DNA from: Lachnospiraceae bacterium UBA7093
GTDB lineage: Bacteria; Bacillota; Clostridia; Lachnospirales; Lachnospiraceae
Direction: 5' to 3'
DNA length: 46,196 nucleotides
Assembly (NCBI GenBank): GCA_002492465.1
Contig: DKYT01000060.1
Coordinates: forward strand, 1 to 46,196
Shown piece by piece: positions 33,300 to 43,037 of the stretch. The first letter of the stretch is position 1, and each line of letters begins with the position of its first letter. Both the position numbers and the translations under genes were made by a program. The notes under the pieces are model-generated. The model saw only the letters and a list, made by a program, of their open reading frames with translations, had not been told where the DNA came from and made no database searches.

Positions 33300-36227
33300 T
33301 CAATGAAACAATTGATCCACATTCATAAACACTCCACTGTTTTCCTTTATTTTCTCTCCGTTGCCTACTACGCACAGACAATCGTTTTCCATAAATGCCT
33401 GCACATACCGATACAGGTCCCTTAACTCTTCCGCCGTCACAGCAAGCAGTTCATCTCTCTCCTTCTGCACTCTTTCCATGGATAAGCCGGTGAGATAACC
33501 TCCCAGGGAATAAAGTCCCTTTGTCGCAGGCGTCATCGGGGTATCCAGTTCGCTGACGGCGCCGATTACAAACTGTGTCACAGTGCGCTCATCCAGCTTT
33601 ACATTTTTGATATAATCCGCCGCTTCCTCGTAGACGCGGAGGGTTTTCTCCAGGTTGGGATCTCTGTAAGACACAAAATAGCCGTCTCCGTTTTTGTAGA
33701 AGCTGCACATACAGCCATAGGCGCCTCCCTTTACCCTCACCTGATTCCACAAATAGTCATAGCCCATCATCACCTTAAGCACTTTAAGGGCGCCTGTGTA
33801 AGGCAGACCCTTGTCAATAAAATTTCCCGCCCGGCATACATACTGCACCTGTCCCGCCGTCATAAATGCCTCGTTCTTTTTTTGGAGAACAGGTATAAAA
33901 GGATGGCTCTCCATCCTGCCTGCCGGCAGCTCCGCTGCAAAGCGGCTTACGGACGCTTCCAGTCCTTTGTAACCCTCCTCTGTCGCCGTATAATCCACCA
34001 GCAGATTTTCCTGTCTGAAAATATATCCGGTGAGTTTCTTCAAAATATCCGCCAACTCATCCTTCTTATCCTCAAAGTTCTTCTCCAGATCCTCCAGCAG
34101 CCTGTACTGGGGAATTCCTCCGATCTGCTCGGACACGGCGGCAGTAGGTGAAAAATAGGAAAGCGCCCGGATCAGGGCAAGGGAATGCCCCGCCTCGCTC
34201 ATTACCGCCTGCATTCTGGATTTCGCCTCTGCAATAATTTCATACAGCCGCCTTGTATCGTCAAAACGGGAAGTTAAAAGAACCTCTCTCATCAGTTCGA
34301 TTGCCTTATCCCGTTTTTCGTACAGCGCCTTAGAACGGATTTCAAAGGTCACCTTATATTTCTTCATGTCCCCGGCGTCTGTGTAAGTATTCACCGCCGC
34401 CTTAATGCCGCCTGTGTGTATATTGATCTCATTGAACAGCTCCCTGTAGCCGAAATGTTCCGTATCCACCATCAACAGCACCGACTTTAAAATTCCCACA
34501 TAAGGGAACAGTTCCCCAGGCACATCCTTCAGGTCGAAGATCAAATTGAGATATCCGATTCCGTTGGTAAAAATATCATGGAAAAGGATTTTCGTCCCCT
34601 CCCCGCCGCGGACTTCATTTACATAAGGAGCCGCCTCCTTTTTCAGATCCTCTCTGGTTAGCAGGGGAATGGTCTCCAGAGCTTCCTTAGGGCTTTCCTC
34701 CTCCTGATAGGCTCTCAGCGCCAGGGTTTTATCCACAATTTCCTGTTTTTCCTGAAGAGACAGGGTATTTTTATATGCCTGCAGCTTATTGCGCAGCGCA
34801 TTGTCCTTCCTGGTGGTAAGCCCCTGCACCGGCTTCACTGTCATGATGGTCTTGTGGGGATTTCCCAAAATGTATTTTTGAATCAACTCCTCAAAGTAAC
34901 CGGTATGGATAGATTCCTTCAGCTCTGCAAAGGTCTGGTTCGCCTCAATGTGCATAAAAGGAGCCTCCTGGCAATACAGCCAGCTGTCAAGCGCCTTCAG
35001 TCCCAGCATCAACCCCTTGGGATAAGAACCGAAATCAGCCTCCCGATACTTGAATTCAAAATAATTGATTGCAGCGGCAAGGGCGTTTACATCAAGCCCC
35101 TCGCTTACCGCCTTTGCCAAAACTTCCTCAATGGTCGCCGTAAATTCTTCCTTTTGATCCTCCTCCGCATTTTTGGCAATCACAGAAAAATAAGGCTGAT
35201 AAATGCCATTTTCCATGGTGCTGTATACGTCTTTTCCGATTCCTTTATCGATCAGCGCCTGTTTCAGCAGCGCCCCCGGCGCTGAGCAGAGGACATAGTC
35301 CAGCACATCCAGCGCCGCATACAACTTACGGTCCAGACTGGTTCCTATGGATACATTGTAGGTCAGATACGTATTTCCCTGAAGGGACTCATCCTCCATA
35401 ACAGGATACTCTCTTTCAAACGCCTTAGGCGCGTCAAAGGGCTTTTGCTGTCCCACCTGGGAATCCACCTGAAGCATATCAAATGCAGAAAGATACGTTT
35501 CATCCAGGAAGGTCAGATACTCCTCCGCATTCAAATTTCCATACAGATAAATATAGCTGTTGGAAGGATGATAATATTTTTTGTGGAAAGCAAGAAACTC
35601 TTCATAGGTAAGCTCGGGAATCACCTCCGGATCGCCGCCGGACTCCAGACCGTAGGTCACATCCGGATAAAGGGAATTCATAATCTCTCTCTCCACAACG
35701 TCATCAGGCGAGGAAAAGGCTCCCTTCATCTCATTGTATACCACACCGTTGATGGACAGCTCATCCTCTACACTTTCCATCTCATAGTGCCATCCCTCCT
35801 GCCTGAAAATTTTTTCTTCCTTATAAATATTGGGATAAAAAACTGCATCCAGATAAACATGCACCAGATTCTTAAAGTCCTTATCATTGCAGCTTGCCAC
35901 CGGATAGACCGTCTTATCCGGATAAGTCATGGCGTTTAAGAAGGTGTTCAGGGAGCCTTTTGCCAGCTCAATAAAGGGATCCTTTACCGGAAAGTGCTTA
36001 GAGCCGCACAGCACCGAATGCTCTAAAATATGCGCAACCCCCGTACTGTCCTTAGGCGGTGTCCTAAAGCCAATGTAAAACACCTTATTTTCATCATCGT
36101 TTAACAGAAGGGTAACGGCAGCTCCTGTTTTTTTATGTTTTAATATATAGCCTTCCGAGGCGAGATCGCTTATTTTCCTTTTTTCTATGACCTGATACGC
36201 CGTCATGGCTTCTATCTGCTGATTCAT
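33300..36227 (-). CDS. M16C-family zinc metallopeptidase (PreP/Cym1-like)
   Basis: The 975-residue inverzincin has the zinc site H66-I-L-E69-H70 in a GVAHILEHSVLCGS context, and the third ligand Glu in VYNEMKGAFS. Four repeated M16 lobes make a closed chamber that degrades peptides. The family is related to mitochondrial presequence protease and clostridial insulinase-like enzymes. No signal peptide is seen, so it is cytosolic. The start at 36227 matches the family; 38 extra N-terminal residues from an ATG at 36341 run into a terminator. It stands alone between two terminators. Confidence 0.93.
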   Translation of the reverse strand: MNQQIEAMTAYQVIEKRKISDLASEGYILKHKKTGAAVTLLLNDDENKVFYIGFRTPPKDSTGVAHILEHSVLCGSKHFPVKDPFIELAKGSLNTFLNAMTYPDKTVYPVASCNDKDFKNLVHVYLDAVFYPNIYKEEKIFRQEGWHYEMESVEDELSINGVVYNEMKGAFSSPDDVVEREIMNSLYPDVTYGLESGGDPEVIPELTYEEFLAFHKKYYHPSNSYIYLYGNLNAEEYLTFLDETYLSAFDMLQVDSQVGQQKPFDAPKAFEREYPVMEDESLQGNTYLTYNVSIGTSLDRKLYAALDVLDYVLCSAPGALLKQALIDKGIGKDVYSTMENGIYQPYFSVIAKNAEEDQKEEFTATIEEVLAKAVSEGLDVNALAAAINYFEFKYREADFGSYPKGLMLGLKALDSWLYCQEAPFMHIEANQTFAELKESIHTGYFEELIQKYILGNPHKTIMTVKPVQGLTTRKDNALRNKLQAYKNTLSLQEKQEIVDKTLALRAYQEEESPKEALETIPLLTREDLKKEAAPYVNEVRGGEGTKILFHDIFTNGIGYLNLIFDLKDVPGELFPYVGILKSVLLMVDTEHFGYRELFNEINIHTGGIKAAVNTYTDAGDMKKYKVTFEIRSKALYEKRDKAIELMREVLLTSRFDDTRRLYEIIAEAKSRMQAVMSEAGHSLALIRALSYFSPTAAVSEQIGGIPQYRLLEDLEKNFEDKKDELADILKKLTGYIFRQENLLVDYTATEEGYKGLEASVSRFAAELPAGRMESHPFIPVLQKKNEAFMTAGQVQYVCRAGNFIDKGLPYTGALKVLKVMMGYDYLWNQVRVKGGAYGCMCSFYKNGDGYFVSYRDPNLEKTLRVYEEAADYIKNVKLDERTVTQFVIGAVSELDTPMTPATKGLYSLGGYLTGLSMERVQKERDELLAVTAEELRDLYRYVQAFMENDCLCVVGNGEKIKENSGVFMNVDQLFH

Positions 36228-36316
36228 CAATACATCGTCCTTTCTCTGAACCGTTTTATATGGGCAACGGTAATATTTTCCTAATATAGTATACCCTATC
36301 TTTTGCGGAAATAAAA

Positions 36317-36348
36317 GAGCGGGCGGAAACAAAGTTTCCAACCCGCTC
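36317..36348 (-). terminator. Terminator upstream of the M16C gene
   Basis: GAGCGGG (36317-36323) pairs with CCCGCTC (36342-36348), and GGAAAC pairs with GTTTCC inside. On the minus strand a TTTTATTT run follows. A second hairpin, TGCCAAG/CTTGGCA (36380-36398), is nearby. Together they probably end transcription of the 36463-36882 gene. Confidence 0.75.
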
Positions 36349-36462
36349 AGTGTAAAAGGGGAATTTTACCAAAATTAACTGCCAAGTATTTCTTGGCACA
36401 TTTCAAAGTATAACATAATCTTTCCTGTTTTGCAAGGAGAACTTGTCGGAAATTGTCAAATT

Positions 36463-36882
36463 TCAAATCGTAAACGCCATCATTCCCAGTTTGGATATGA
36501 TAATTTCACTAATCAAAACCCCGGTGCCCTTCTTCTTCGCCAAATTCATGGAGACAAATTCCTGCAAAGGGAAAATCTTTTCCTGATAGCCTGTCTTTCT
36601 GCCTCCGAAAAGAGACTTTTTCTCTATCTGCATCTGAACCTTCACCCGTATTTTCAGCTGCTTGAAAACCTCATAGAGAAAAGTATTTTCCTCCAGGTAA
36701 TAAAACTGGCTCTCAAGGGTAGTATCGGGAGCAGCTTCCTTTAAAATATAGTTGGTAAGAATTGCCTTCAATTTAAAAGGAACTCTCTCATGCTCCATCA
36801 GCTCTTCATAGGTAAATTTCGCTCCCAGATACAAATTACTTACATCCTGCATTACATATTTGAAATCCTCATACCGGATCAT
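36463..36882 (-). CDS. Uncharacterised cytosolic protein
   Basis: The 139 residues show no transmembrane segment or known motif. The first half is mixed charged (YEDFKYVMQDVSNLYLGAKF); the second half is basic with a KKSLFGGRK segment and a hydrophobic end ISEIIISKLGMMAFTI. The start at 36882 has AAAGGA three bases upstream, a short spacing. An earlier ATG at 36900 is immediately after GGCGGG and is an alternative. It lies 15 to 34 bp after the sigma-like gene on the same strand, so the two probably form an operon with the rhomboid-like gene. Confidence 0.65.
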   Translation of the reverse strand: MIRYEDFKYVMQDVSNLYLGAKFTYEELMEHERVPFKLKAILTNYILKEAAPDTTLESQFYYLEENTFLYEVFKQLKIRVKVQMQIEKKSLFGGRKTGYQEKIFPLQEFVSMNLAKKKGTGVLISEIIISKLGMMAFTI

Positions 36883-36915
36883 GCTTCCTTTTATGTTCAT
36901 CCCGCCGTTTATCCA

Positions 36916-37656
36916 TTATCCTTCCAAATCTTCTATAGCAAAGCCGCTCATCCGCATGGCATCCCGTATGCGCTTTTGGGACATTCCCGTCTCCTCTGCA
37001 AGCTCCTCCACCGTAACCTTTCTATGCAGTTCTTCTGCAAATTCCCTTGCCTTATCCGCCACCTGATTGACATGGCGAGCCACTTTTTTGTCCTTTTCCG
37101 CTTCCTGCAGGTTTTCCCCAATGCTCTCTTCCATTGCGTCCATAATCATTTTCACAAGCATGCCTTCCGCTTCCGCCGCATGCTCAGCACAGCCCAGCAT
37201 GGTTACACCCAGAGAAAGCGCTACATTTCCTTCCCCGATGAGATCCTCAAGAAGAACTCCCTGACCGGTATAAAGCTTGGAAATCTCCACTACCTGAGGC
37301 AGATACAGACGGATCAGCTTCTCCCTTGCCCCGCTCTCTCCCGCCATTGCCGAGAGGAACACCGCCTCCTTTTCTCCGTCTCCTAAAGGCTCCGGAATTG
37401 CAATTTCCTTTCGATATTCCGCCAGATAGTCTATTTCTTCCTCTGTCAAATAGGTATCCGGATCCGCCGGCTGGTCAATGCCGATCTTATGCTTTTTCAG
37501 ATAATCAAATACCAGCGCCAGCTGTTCTTCTGTCAGCTCCAATTCTCTAAAAGCATCTTCCACCTGCTTTTGGGAAATACAATTCTGCTGCTCCTTTGCC
37601 TGTTTTCTGACCGTTTCCAGAGTTTTGGCAAAAAGAATCTCACGACTTTCTTCCAT
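36916..37656 (-). CDS. Truncated sigma-70-like protein lacking regions 2.4 and 4
   Basis: The 246-residue protein matches parts of a primary sigma factor. Residues 25-60 look like region 1.1. Residues 112-145 (LIRLYLPQVVEISKLYTGQG, LLEDLIGEGN) match region 2.1-2.2, which binds the RNA polymerase clamp. Residues 205-240 (HRKVTVEELAEETGMSQKRI) match region 3. The aromatic-rich segments that melt and read the -10 box are absent or replaced by 150-190, and region 4 is missing. It may bind core polymerase without reading promoters. The ribosome site AGGAGC is nine to ten bases upstream. It lies between the rhomboid-like gene and the uncharacterised 139-residue gene. Confidence 0.75.
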   Translation of the reverse strand: MEESREILFAKTLETVRKQAKEQQNCISQKQVEDAFRELELTEEQLALVFDYLKKHKIGIDQPADPDTYLTEEEIDYLAEYRKEIAIPEPLGDGEKEAVFLSAMAGESGAREKLIRLYLPQVVEISKLYTGQGVLLEDLIGEGNVALSLGVTMLGCAEHAAEAEGMLVKMIMDAMEESIGENLQEAEKDKKVARHVNQVADKAREFAEELHRKVTVEELAEETGMSQKRIRDAMRMSGFAIEDLEG

Positions 37657-37668
37657 TTTCTTCTGCTC

Positions 37669-38541
37669 CTATTTCATTTTCACATGGGTATGGGTAAAAA
37701 TGTGATCCTGGCAATATTCATAATTCCCGTCGCACTTGGAACAGAACCGAAATTCCAGCTCCGGATTCGTCTCCTCTGTTCTTCCGCAGATAGCGCATTT
37801 GTGGCGGGTGATCTTAGCGCTCTTTTTCACTTCCCGCTTAAATTCCTGCCTGCGTTTTACCTGCTTAGGCGTCATATACACCTTTCCTCTCCCCGTAATA
37901 AAAAATACAATAAAATTCATTAACGAGGCGGCAATCACAAACTTTCCGGCAATAGAACCCATAAAAAATTCATACACCAGCAGCGCGCCGTATATAATGC
38001 CCATAACCTTGATCTTAACCGGAATCAAAAAGAACACCAGAATCTGCATATTGGGATAGGTGGCTGCAAAAGCAAGGAAAATCGACATGTTTACATAGTA
38101 GGTACTGAACATCCTGGAAAGATCCTCAACAGTCCACCAATATTCTACTTCCATCCACCCCAAAGGACCTCTTGTCAGCACCGTAAATCCAAACAACAAA
38201 AAGGCACCTAAAATGGTGAACAGAAAGCCGGAAAAAATGTAAACGTTGTACCGGTAGGTTCCCCAGGTTCTCTCCAAGGTGGTTCCCAGAGAATAATAAA
38301 AATAAAGCATCAGCAGGGTAAAAAAACCAAAGCTTGAAGGCGGCACCAGCACCCAGGTAAAAAGCCTCCAGATCTGCCCATGGAAAATAATCTGATAGGG
38401 ATTTAAAAATAAATAATCAAGTAAACCGGGGTAAATAAACTGGATCAAATAGCCGATGCCATAGCATATGATCAGTCCCAGAGACAAATTATGAATTGCA
38501 TATTTACCGAATTTTCTTTCGAAATTACTTGTGAATTTCAT
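37669..38541 (-). CDS. Rhomboid-fold membrane protein with C-terminal zinc-ribbon, catalytically degenerate
   Basis: The 290-residue protein has about six transmembrane helices (20-220). The loop WR motif is at W58-R59. The GxSG serine motif is absent; the corresponding helix reads NMSIFLAFAATYP. This suggests a derlin/iRhom-like pseudoprotease. A cytosolic C-terminal tail holds Cys/His ligands C249, C252, C267, C270, C277 and H280, a likely zinc-binding domain. AAGGAG precedes the ATG. The gene heads the minus-strand set rhomboid - sigma-like - unknown, so a membrane-to-transcription link is possible but not shown. Confidence 0.75.
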   Translation of the reverse strand: MKFTSNFERKFGKYAIHNLSLGLIICYGIGYLIQFIYPGLLDYLFLNPYQIIFHGQIWRLFTWVLVPPSSFGFFTLLMLYFYYSLGTTLERTWGTYRYNVYIFSGFLFTILGAFLLFGFTVLTRGPLGWMEVEYWWTVEDLSRMFSTYYVNMSIFLAFAATYPNMQILVFFLIPVKIKVMGIIYGALLVYEFFMGSIAGKFVIAASLMNFIVFFITGRGKVYMTPKQVKRRQEFKREVKKSAKITRHKCAICGRTEETNPELEFRFCSKCDGNYEYCQDHIFTHTHVKMK

Positions 38542-38664
38542 ATAAGTTCTACTCCTTTAAAGGTTTGTCATATATTCTAACACCCCCCAAACCAATTGTA
38601 AATAAAGCCGTTGCTTTTTTAGAAATTTACAATTTTTTCTTTACAAAATGTTTACTTTCCTGCG

Positions 38665-38693
38665 TTGCATTTTAAATTATCGTGTCGTATAAT
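38665..38693 (+). promoter_or_regulatory. Promoter of the activase gene
   Basis: TTGCAT at 38665-38670, a 17-nt spacer and TATAAT at 38688-38693 lie 39 bp before the ATG at 38732. It points right and is back to back with the rhomboid-like gene. Confidence 0.7.
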
Positions 38694-38731
38694 TACTACG
38701 CATGTCAATTTATGTTGAAAGGCGGTACATT

Positions 38732-41700
38732 ATGGACAATCAATACAATACCTTAGGCATTGACATTGGCTCCACCACTGTCAAGATCGCCATTTTAGAT
38801 AATGAACATCACATCCTGTTTTCCGATTATAAAAGACACTTTGCCAATATCAGGGAAACCCTCTCCGATCTTCTTGGGGAAGCATATCAGCAGCTGGGAA
38901 ACATCCGGCTGCATCCAATGATTACCGGTTCCGGCGGGCTGACCCTTGCCAACCATTTAAAGGTTCCCTTCGTTCAGGAAGTGATTTCCGTGGCAACAGC
39001 TTTAAAGGAACTTGCCCCCCAAACGGACGTTGCCATTGAACTGGGAGGCGAGGATGCCAAAATTATTTATTTCGAGGGAGGCAATGTAGAGCAGCGAATG
39101 AACGGCATCTGCGCCGGCGGTACGGGATCCTTTATCGATCAGATGGCTTCCCTTTTACAGACCGACGCTGCAGGCTTAAACGAATACGCTAAAAACTATC
39201 GTTCTCTTTATACCATCGCCGCAAGATGCGGCGTATTTGCCAAATCCGATATTCAGCCGCTGATCAATGACGGCGCCACCAAGGAAGATCTTTCCGCTTC
39301 CATTTTTCAGGCTGTGGTCAACCAGACCATCAGCGGACTCGCCTGCGGGAAACCCATCAGAGGACATGTTGCCTTTCTGGGCGGTCCCCTGCATTTTCTT
39401 TCCGAATTAAAAACAGCGTTTGTCCGGACCCTGAAGCTGGATGAAGCCCACACCATCGAAACGGCGCATTCTCATCTTTTTGCGGCAATCGGTTCGGCAA
39501 TGAACGCAAAGGAAGAGGTCTCTTTTACCATGGAGGAAATGACCGCAAAACTTTCCTCTGACATTAAAATGGAATTTGAAGTGGAGCGTATGGAACCCTT
39601 ATTTTCTTCTCCCGAAGAATATGAAGGGTTTAAGGCACGTCATGCCAGACACTGTGTGGGCACCGATGAGCTTGCCTCCTATCACGGCAACTGTTACCTG
39701 GGCATCGACGCCGGCAGCACCACCACCAAAGTGGCGCTTGTAGGGGAAGACGGTTCCCTGCTCTATTCCTTCTACAGCAGCAACGACGGAAGTCCCTTAA
39801 AAACGGCAATCCGTTCCATCAAAGAAATTTATTCCCTTCTTCCCGAGGATGTAAGCATCGTCCGCTCCTGCTCCACCGGATACGGCGAAGCGCTGATGAA
39901 AGCCGCTTTTCTTTTGGATGACGGAGAGGTGGAGACGGTTGCCCATTATTACGCCGCCGCCTTTTTCAATCCGGAAGTGGACTGCATTCTCGATATCGGC
40001 GGGCAGGATATGAAATGTATCAAAATCAAAAATCAGACGGTGGACAGCGTGCAGCTCAACGAGGCATGCTCTTCCGGCTGCGGTTCCTTCATAGAAACCT
40101 TTGCAAAGTCCTTAAACTACACGGTAGAGGACTTTGCCCATGCCGCTCTTTTTGCAGAGCATCCCATAGATCTGGGAACCAGATGTACCGTATTTATGAA
40201 TTCCAAGGTAAAACAGGCGCAGAAAGAAGGCGCCTCCGTTCCGGATATTTCGGCAGGTCTTGCTTATTCTGTCATCAAAAACGCATTATTTAAGGTAATC
40301 AAAGTCTCCGACGCCTCGGCGCTGGGCAAAAATATTGTGGTTCAGGGCGGAACCTTCTACAACGATGCCGTCTTGAGAAGTTTTGAAAAAATTGCAGGCT
40401 GTCAGGCGATCCGTCCGGATATTGCGGGCATTATGGGCGCTTTCGGCGCCGCTTTGATTGCAAGGGAGCGTTACAACGAGGGCTATGAAACCACGATGCT
40501 TTCTTTTGAAAAAATCAACGCCCTGCAATTTGAAACCAGTATGGCAAAGTGTAAAGGCTGTACCAACAACTGCCGGCTTACCATCAACAAGTTTACCGGC
40601 GGGCGCCAGTATATTTCCGGGAACCGCTGTGAGCGGGGGCTGGGAAAGCAAAAAAACGAAAACGGCGTGCCTAATTTATTTGACTACAAATTAAAAAGGA
40701 TTTTTGACTACGAGCCTCTCTCCGCCGATGAAGCAAAACGAGGCACCGTAGGTATCCCCAGAGTCCTTAATATGTACGAAAATTACCCCTTCTGGTTTAC
40801 CTTTTTCCATAAGCTGGGTTACCGGGTAGTGTTATCCCCTCTTTCCAATCGAAAGATCTACGAGTTGGGCATCGAATCCATCCCCAGCGAATCCGAATGC
40901 TATCCCGCCAAGCTTGCCCACGGGCATGTGAGCTGGCTGATCAACCAGAAGGTAGATTTTATTTTCTATCCCGCTCTCTTCTATGAGCGCAATGAATTTG
41001 AAGAGGCAAACAATCATTACAACTGTCCTATTGTAACCTCCTACTCGGAAAACATCAAAAACAACGTGGAGGAAATCGGACAGGGAAAAGCGATTCTCCG
41101 CAATCCTTTTATGTCTTTCCGGGATTTGAAAACCGTATCTGAAGCTCTTGCAAAGGAATTCCATGAACTTCCCACAGAAGAAGTCATGGAAGCGGCACGC
41201 CTTGGCTGGGAGGAACTGGCAAAGGCAAGAACGGATATGCAGAGGAAAGGGGAGGAAGTACTTGCCTATCTGAAGGAAAACGGGAAACGGGGTATTGTGC
41301 TTGCCGGACGCCCTTACCACATTGATCCTGAAATCAACCACGGCATCCCCGAACTGATTACTTCCTATGATATAGCGGTGCTCACAGAGGATTCCGTCTC
41401 TCACCTTGCCGCCCCGGAACGCCCCTTAATTGTTTCCGATCAATGGATGTATCATTCCAGACTGTATGCAGCGGCAAGCTATGTCAAAACAGTGGAAAAT
41501 CTCGATCTGATTCAGCTGAATTCCTTCGGCTGCGGTCTGGACGCCGTGACCACGGACCAGGTAAGCGATATTTTAACAGGCTCCGGCAAAATCTACACCT
41601 GTCTGAAGATCGATGAGGTAAATAATCTGGGCGCCGCCAGAATCCGGATTCGCTCTCTGCTCTCCGCTATCCGGGTCAGAGAAAAAATGAACAAACAGCG

Positions 41701-43006
41701 CACTCTCGCCTCCTCCGCCATTCACAAGGTGGCGTTTACAGAGGAAATGCGGAAGGAGTATACGATTTTATGTCCCCAAATGTCTCCTATCCATTTTGAT
41801 ATCCTGGAACCTGCCTTTAACGCCTGTGGCTATCATTTTGAAGTATTGTCAAATGACAACCGGCATGCCGTAGACGTAGGGCTTAAATATGTGAACAATG
41901 ACGCCTGCTACCCTTCTCTTATGGTAGTGGGACAGATCATGGACGCATTGCTTTCCGGGAAATACGATTTAAACAGAGTAGCCGTTATCATGACCCAAAC
42001 CGGCGGCGGCTGCCGTGCCACTAACTATGTGGGCTTCATACGGAGAGCGCTGGAAAAGGCAGGAATGCCTCAAGTACCTGTTATTTCCCTGAACATGGCA
42101 GGCATTGAAACCAATCCCGGCTTCCATTTGAATCTTAACATGCTTATGCGCGCCGCCTACGGCGCCGTGTTCGGCGATATTTTCATGCGGTGTATTTACC
42201 GTATGCGCCCCTATGAGAAGGAAAAAGGCAGCGTGGAAGCAGTTCACCAGAAATGGTTGAAAAAATGCCAGGCATTTGTTTCCGCAAAGCATATGAATTT
42301 CTTTACCTTCCAAAAAATGTGCCGGCAGATGGTAGCGGATTTTGACGCCATCCCTGTTACCGGAGAGGCAAAGCCCCGGGTTGGCATTGTAGGCGAAATT
42401 CTCGTAAAATTTGCCCCTGCCGCAAACAACCACCTGGTGGAGCTGCTGGAAGCGGAAGGCGCCGAAGCGGTAGTTCCCGACCTTCTGGACTTTATGCTCT
42501 ACTGCTTCTACAACCAGATTTATAAAGCTGATCAACTGGGCACCAGCAAAAAAGCGGCGTTCATCTCAAGACTGGGCATCGACGCCCTGGAATTTTTGCG
42601 GGGCAGTGCTTCCAGGGCACTGGCAAAAAGTAAAAACTTTACGCCCCCCACCAGCATTTATCAGACGGTGGAATATGCAAAGCCCATTGTCTCTATCGGT
42701 AATCAGACAGGAGAAGGCTGGTTTTTAACCGGCGAAATGGTGGAATTAATTCACAGCGGCGTAAATAATATTGTCTGCACCCAGCCCTTTGCCTGCCTGC
42801 CCAACCACGTGGTGGGAAAAGGCGTAATCAAAGAGCTGCGCAAGCAGTATCCTTTAAGCAATATCGTCGCCATCGACTATGACCCCGGCGCCAGCGAAGT
42901 CAACCAGCTCAACCGGATTAAGCTTATGCTCTCCACCGCCCATAAAAATCTGAAGGCACAAAAAGCGGTCGCCCAGGAGGAAGAAAGCGCCCAGGAAACC
43001 GCATAA
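38732..43006 (+). CDS. Giant acyl-CoA dehydratase activase-related protein
   Basis: The 1424-residue cytosolic protein fuses two BcrA/BadF/HgdC-type ASKHA ATPase domains to two further domains. The first ATPase starts GIDIGSTTVKIAIL, the second GIDAGSTTTKVALVGEDG at about 325. The Cys-rich CKGCTNNCRLTINKF (about 605) starts the DUF2229 region. A C-terminal HgdB-like part includes IVLAGRPYHIDPEINHG and NNDACYPSLMVVGQIMDALL. Relatives are archerases for 2-hydroxyacyl-CoA dehydratases, but this fused form is widespread in Clostridia without that pathway, and its substrate is unknown. I take the start at 38732 (AAAGGCGG upstream) rather than 38702. It has its own promoter and leads into the DUF4317 gene. 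Confidence 0.9.
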   Translation: MDNQYNTLGIDIGSTTVKIAILDNEHHILFSDYKRHFANIRETLSDLLGEAYQQLGNIRLHPMITGSGGLTLANHLKVPFVQEVISVATALKELAPQTDVAIELGGEDAKIIYFEGGNVEQRMNGICAGGTGSFIDQMASLLQTDAAGLNEYAKNYRSLYTIAARCGVFAKSDIQPLINDGATKEDLSASIFQAVVNQTISGLACGKPIRGHVAFLGGPLHFLSELKTAFVRTLKLDEAHTIETAHSHLFAAIGSAMNAKEEVSFTMEEMTAKLSSDIKMEFEVERMEPLFSSPEEYEGFKARHARHCVGTDELASYHGNCYLGIDAGSTTTKVALVGEDGSLLYSFYSSNDGSPLKTAIRSIKEIYSLLPEDVSIVRSCSTGYGEALMKAAFLLDDGEVETVAHYYAAAFFNPEVDCILDIGGQDMKCIKIKNQTVDSVQLNEACSSGCGSFIETFAKSLNYTVEDFAHAALFAEHPIDLGTRCTVFMNSKVKQAQKEGASVPDISAGLAYSVIKNALFKVIKVSDASALGKNIVVQGGTFYNDAVLRSFEKIAGCQAIRPDIAGIMGAFGAALIARERYNEGYETTMLSFEKINALQFETSMAKCKGCTNNCRLTINKFTGGRQYISGNRCERGLGKQKNENGVPNLFDYKLKRIFDYEPLSADEAKRGTVGIPRVLNMYENYPFWFTFFHKLGYRVVLSPLSNRKIYELGIESIPSESECYPAKLAHGHVSWLINQKVDFIFYPALFYERNEFEEANNHYNCPIVTSYSENIKNNVEEIGQGKAILRNPFMSFRDLKTVSEALAKEFHELPTEEVMEAARLGWEELAKARTDMQRKGEEVLAYLKENGKRGIVLAGRPYHIDPEINHGIPELITSYDIAVLTEDSVSHLAAPERPLIVSDQWMYHSRLYAAASYVKTVENLDLIQLNSFGCGLDAVTTDQVSDILTGSGKIYTCLKIDEVNNLGAARIRIRSLLSAIRVREKMNKQRTLASSAIHKVAFTEEMRKEYTILCPQMSPIHFDILEPAFNACGYHFEVLSNDNRHAVDVGLKYVNNDACYPSLMVVGQIMDALLSGKYDLNRVAVIMTQTGGGCRATNYVGFIRRALEKAGMPQVPVISLNMAGIETNPGFHLNLNMLMRAAYGAVFGDIFMRCIYRMRPYEKEKGSVEAVHQKWLKKCQAFVSAKHMNFFTFQKMCRQMVADFDAIPVTGEAKPRVGIVGEILVKFAPAANNHLVELLEAEGAEAVVPDLLDFMLYCFYNQIYKADQLGTSKKAAFISRLGIDALEFLRGSASRALAKSKNFTPPTSIYQTVEYAKPIVSIGNQTGEGWFLTGEMVELIHSGVNNIVCTQPFACLPNHVVGKGVIKELRKQYPLSNIVAIDYDPGASEVNQLNRIKLMLSTAHKNLKAQKAVAQEEESAQETA

Positions 43007-43037
43007 ACCAACTATTTAGACAACTCAGGAGATAAAA

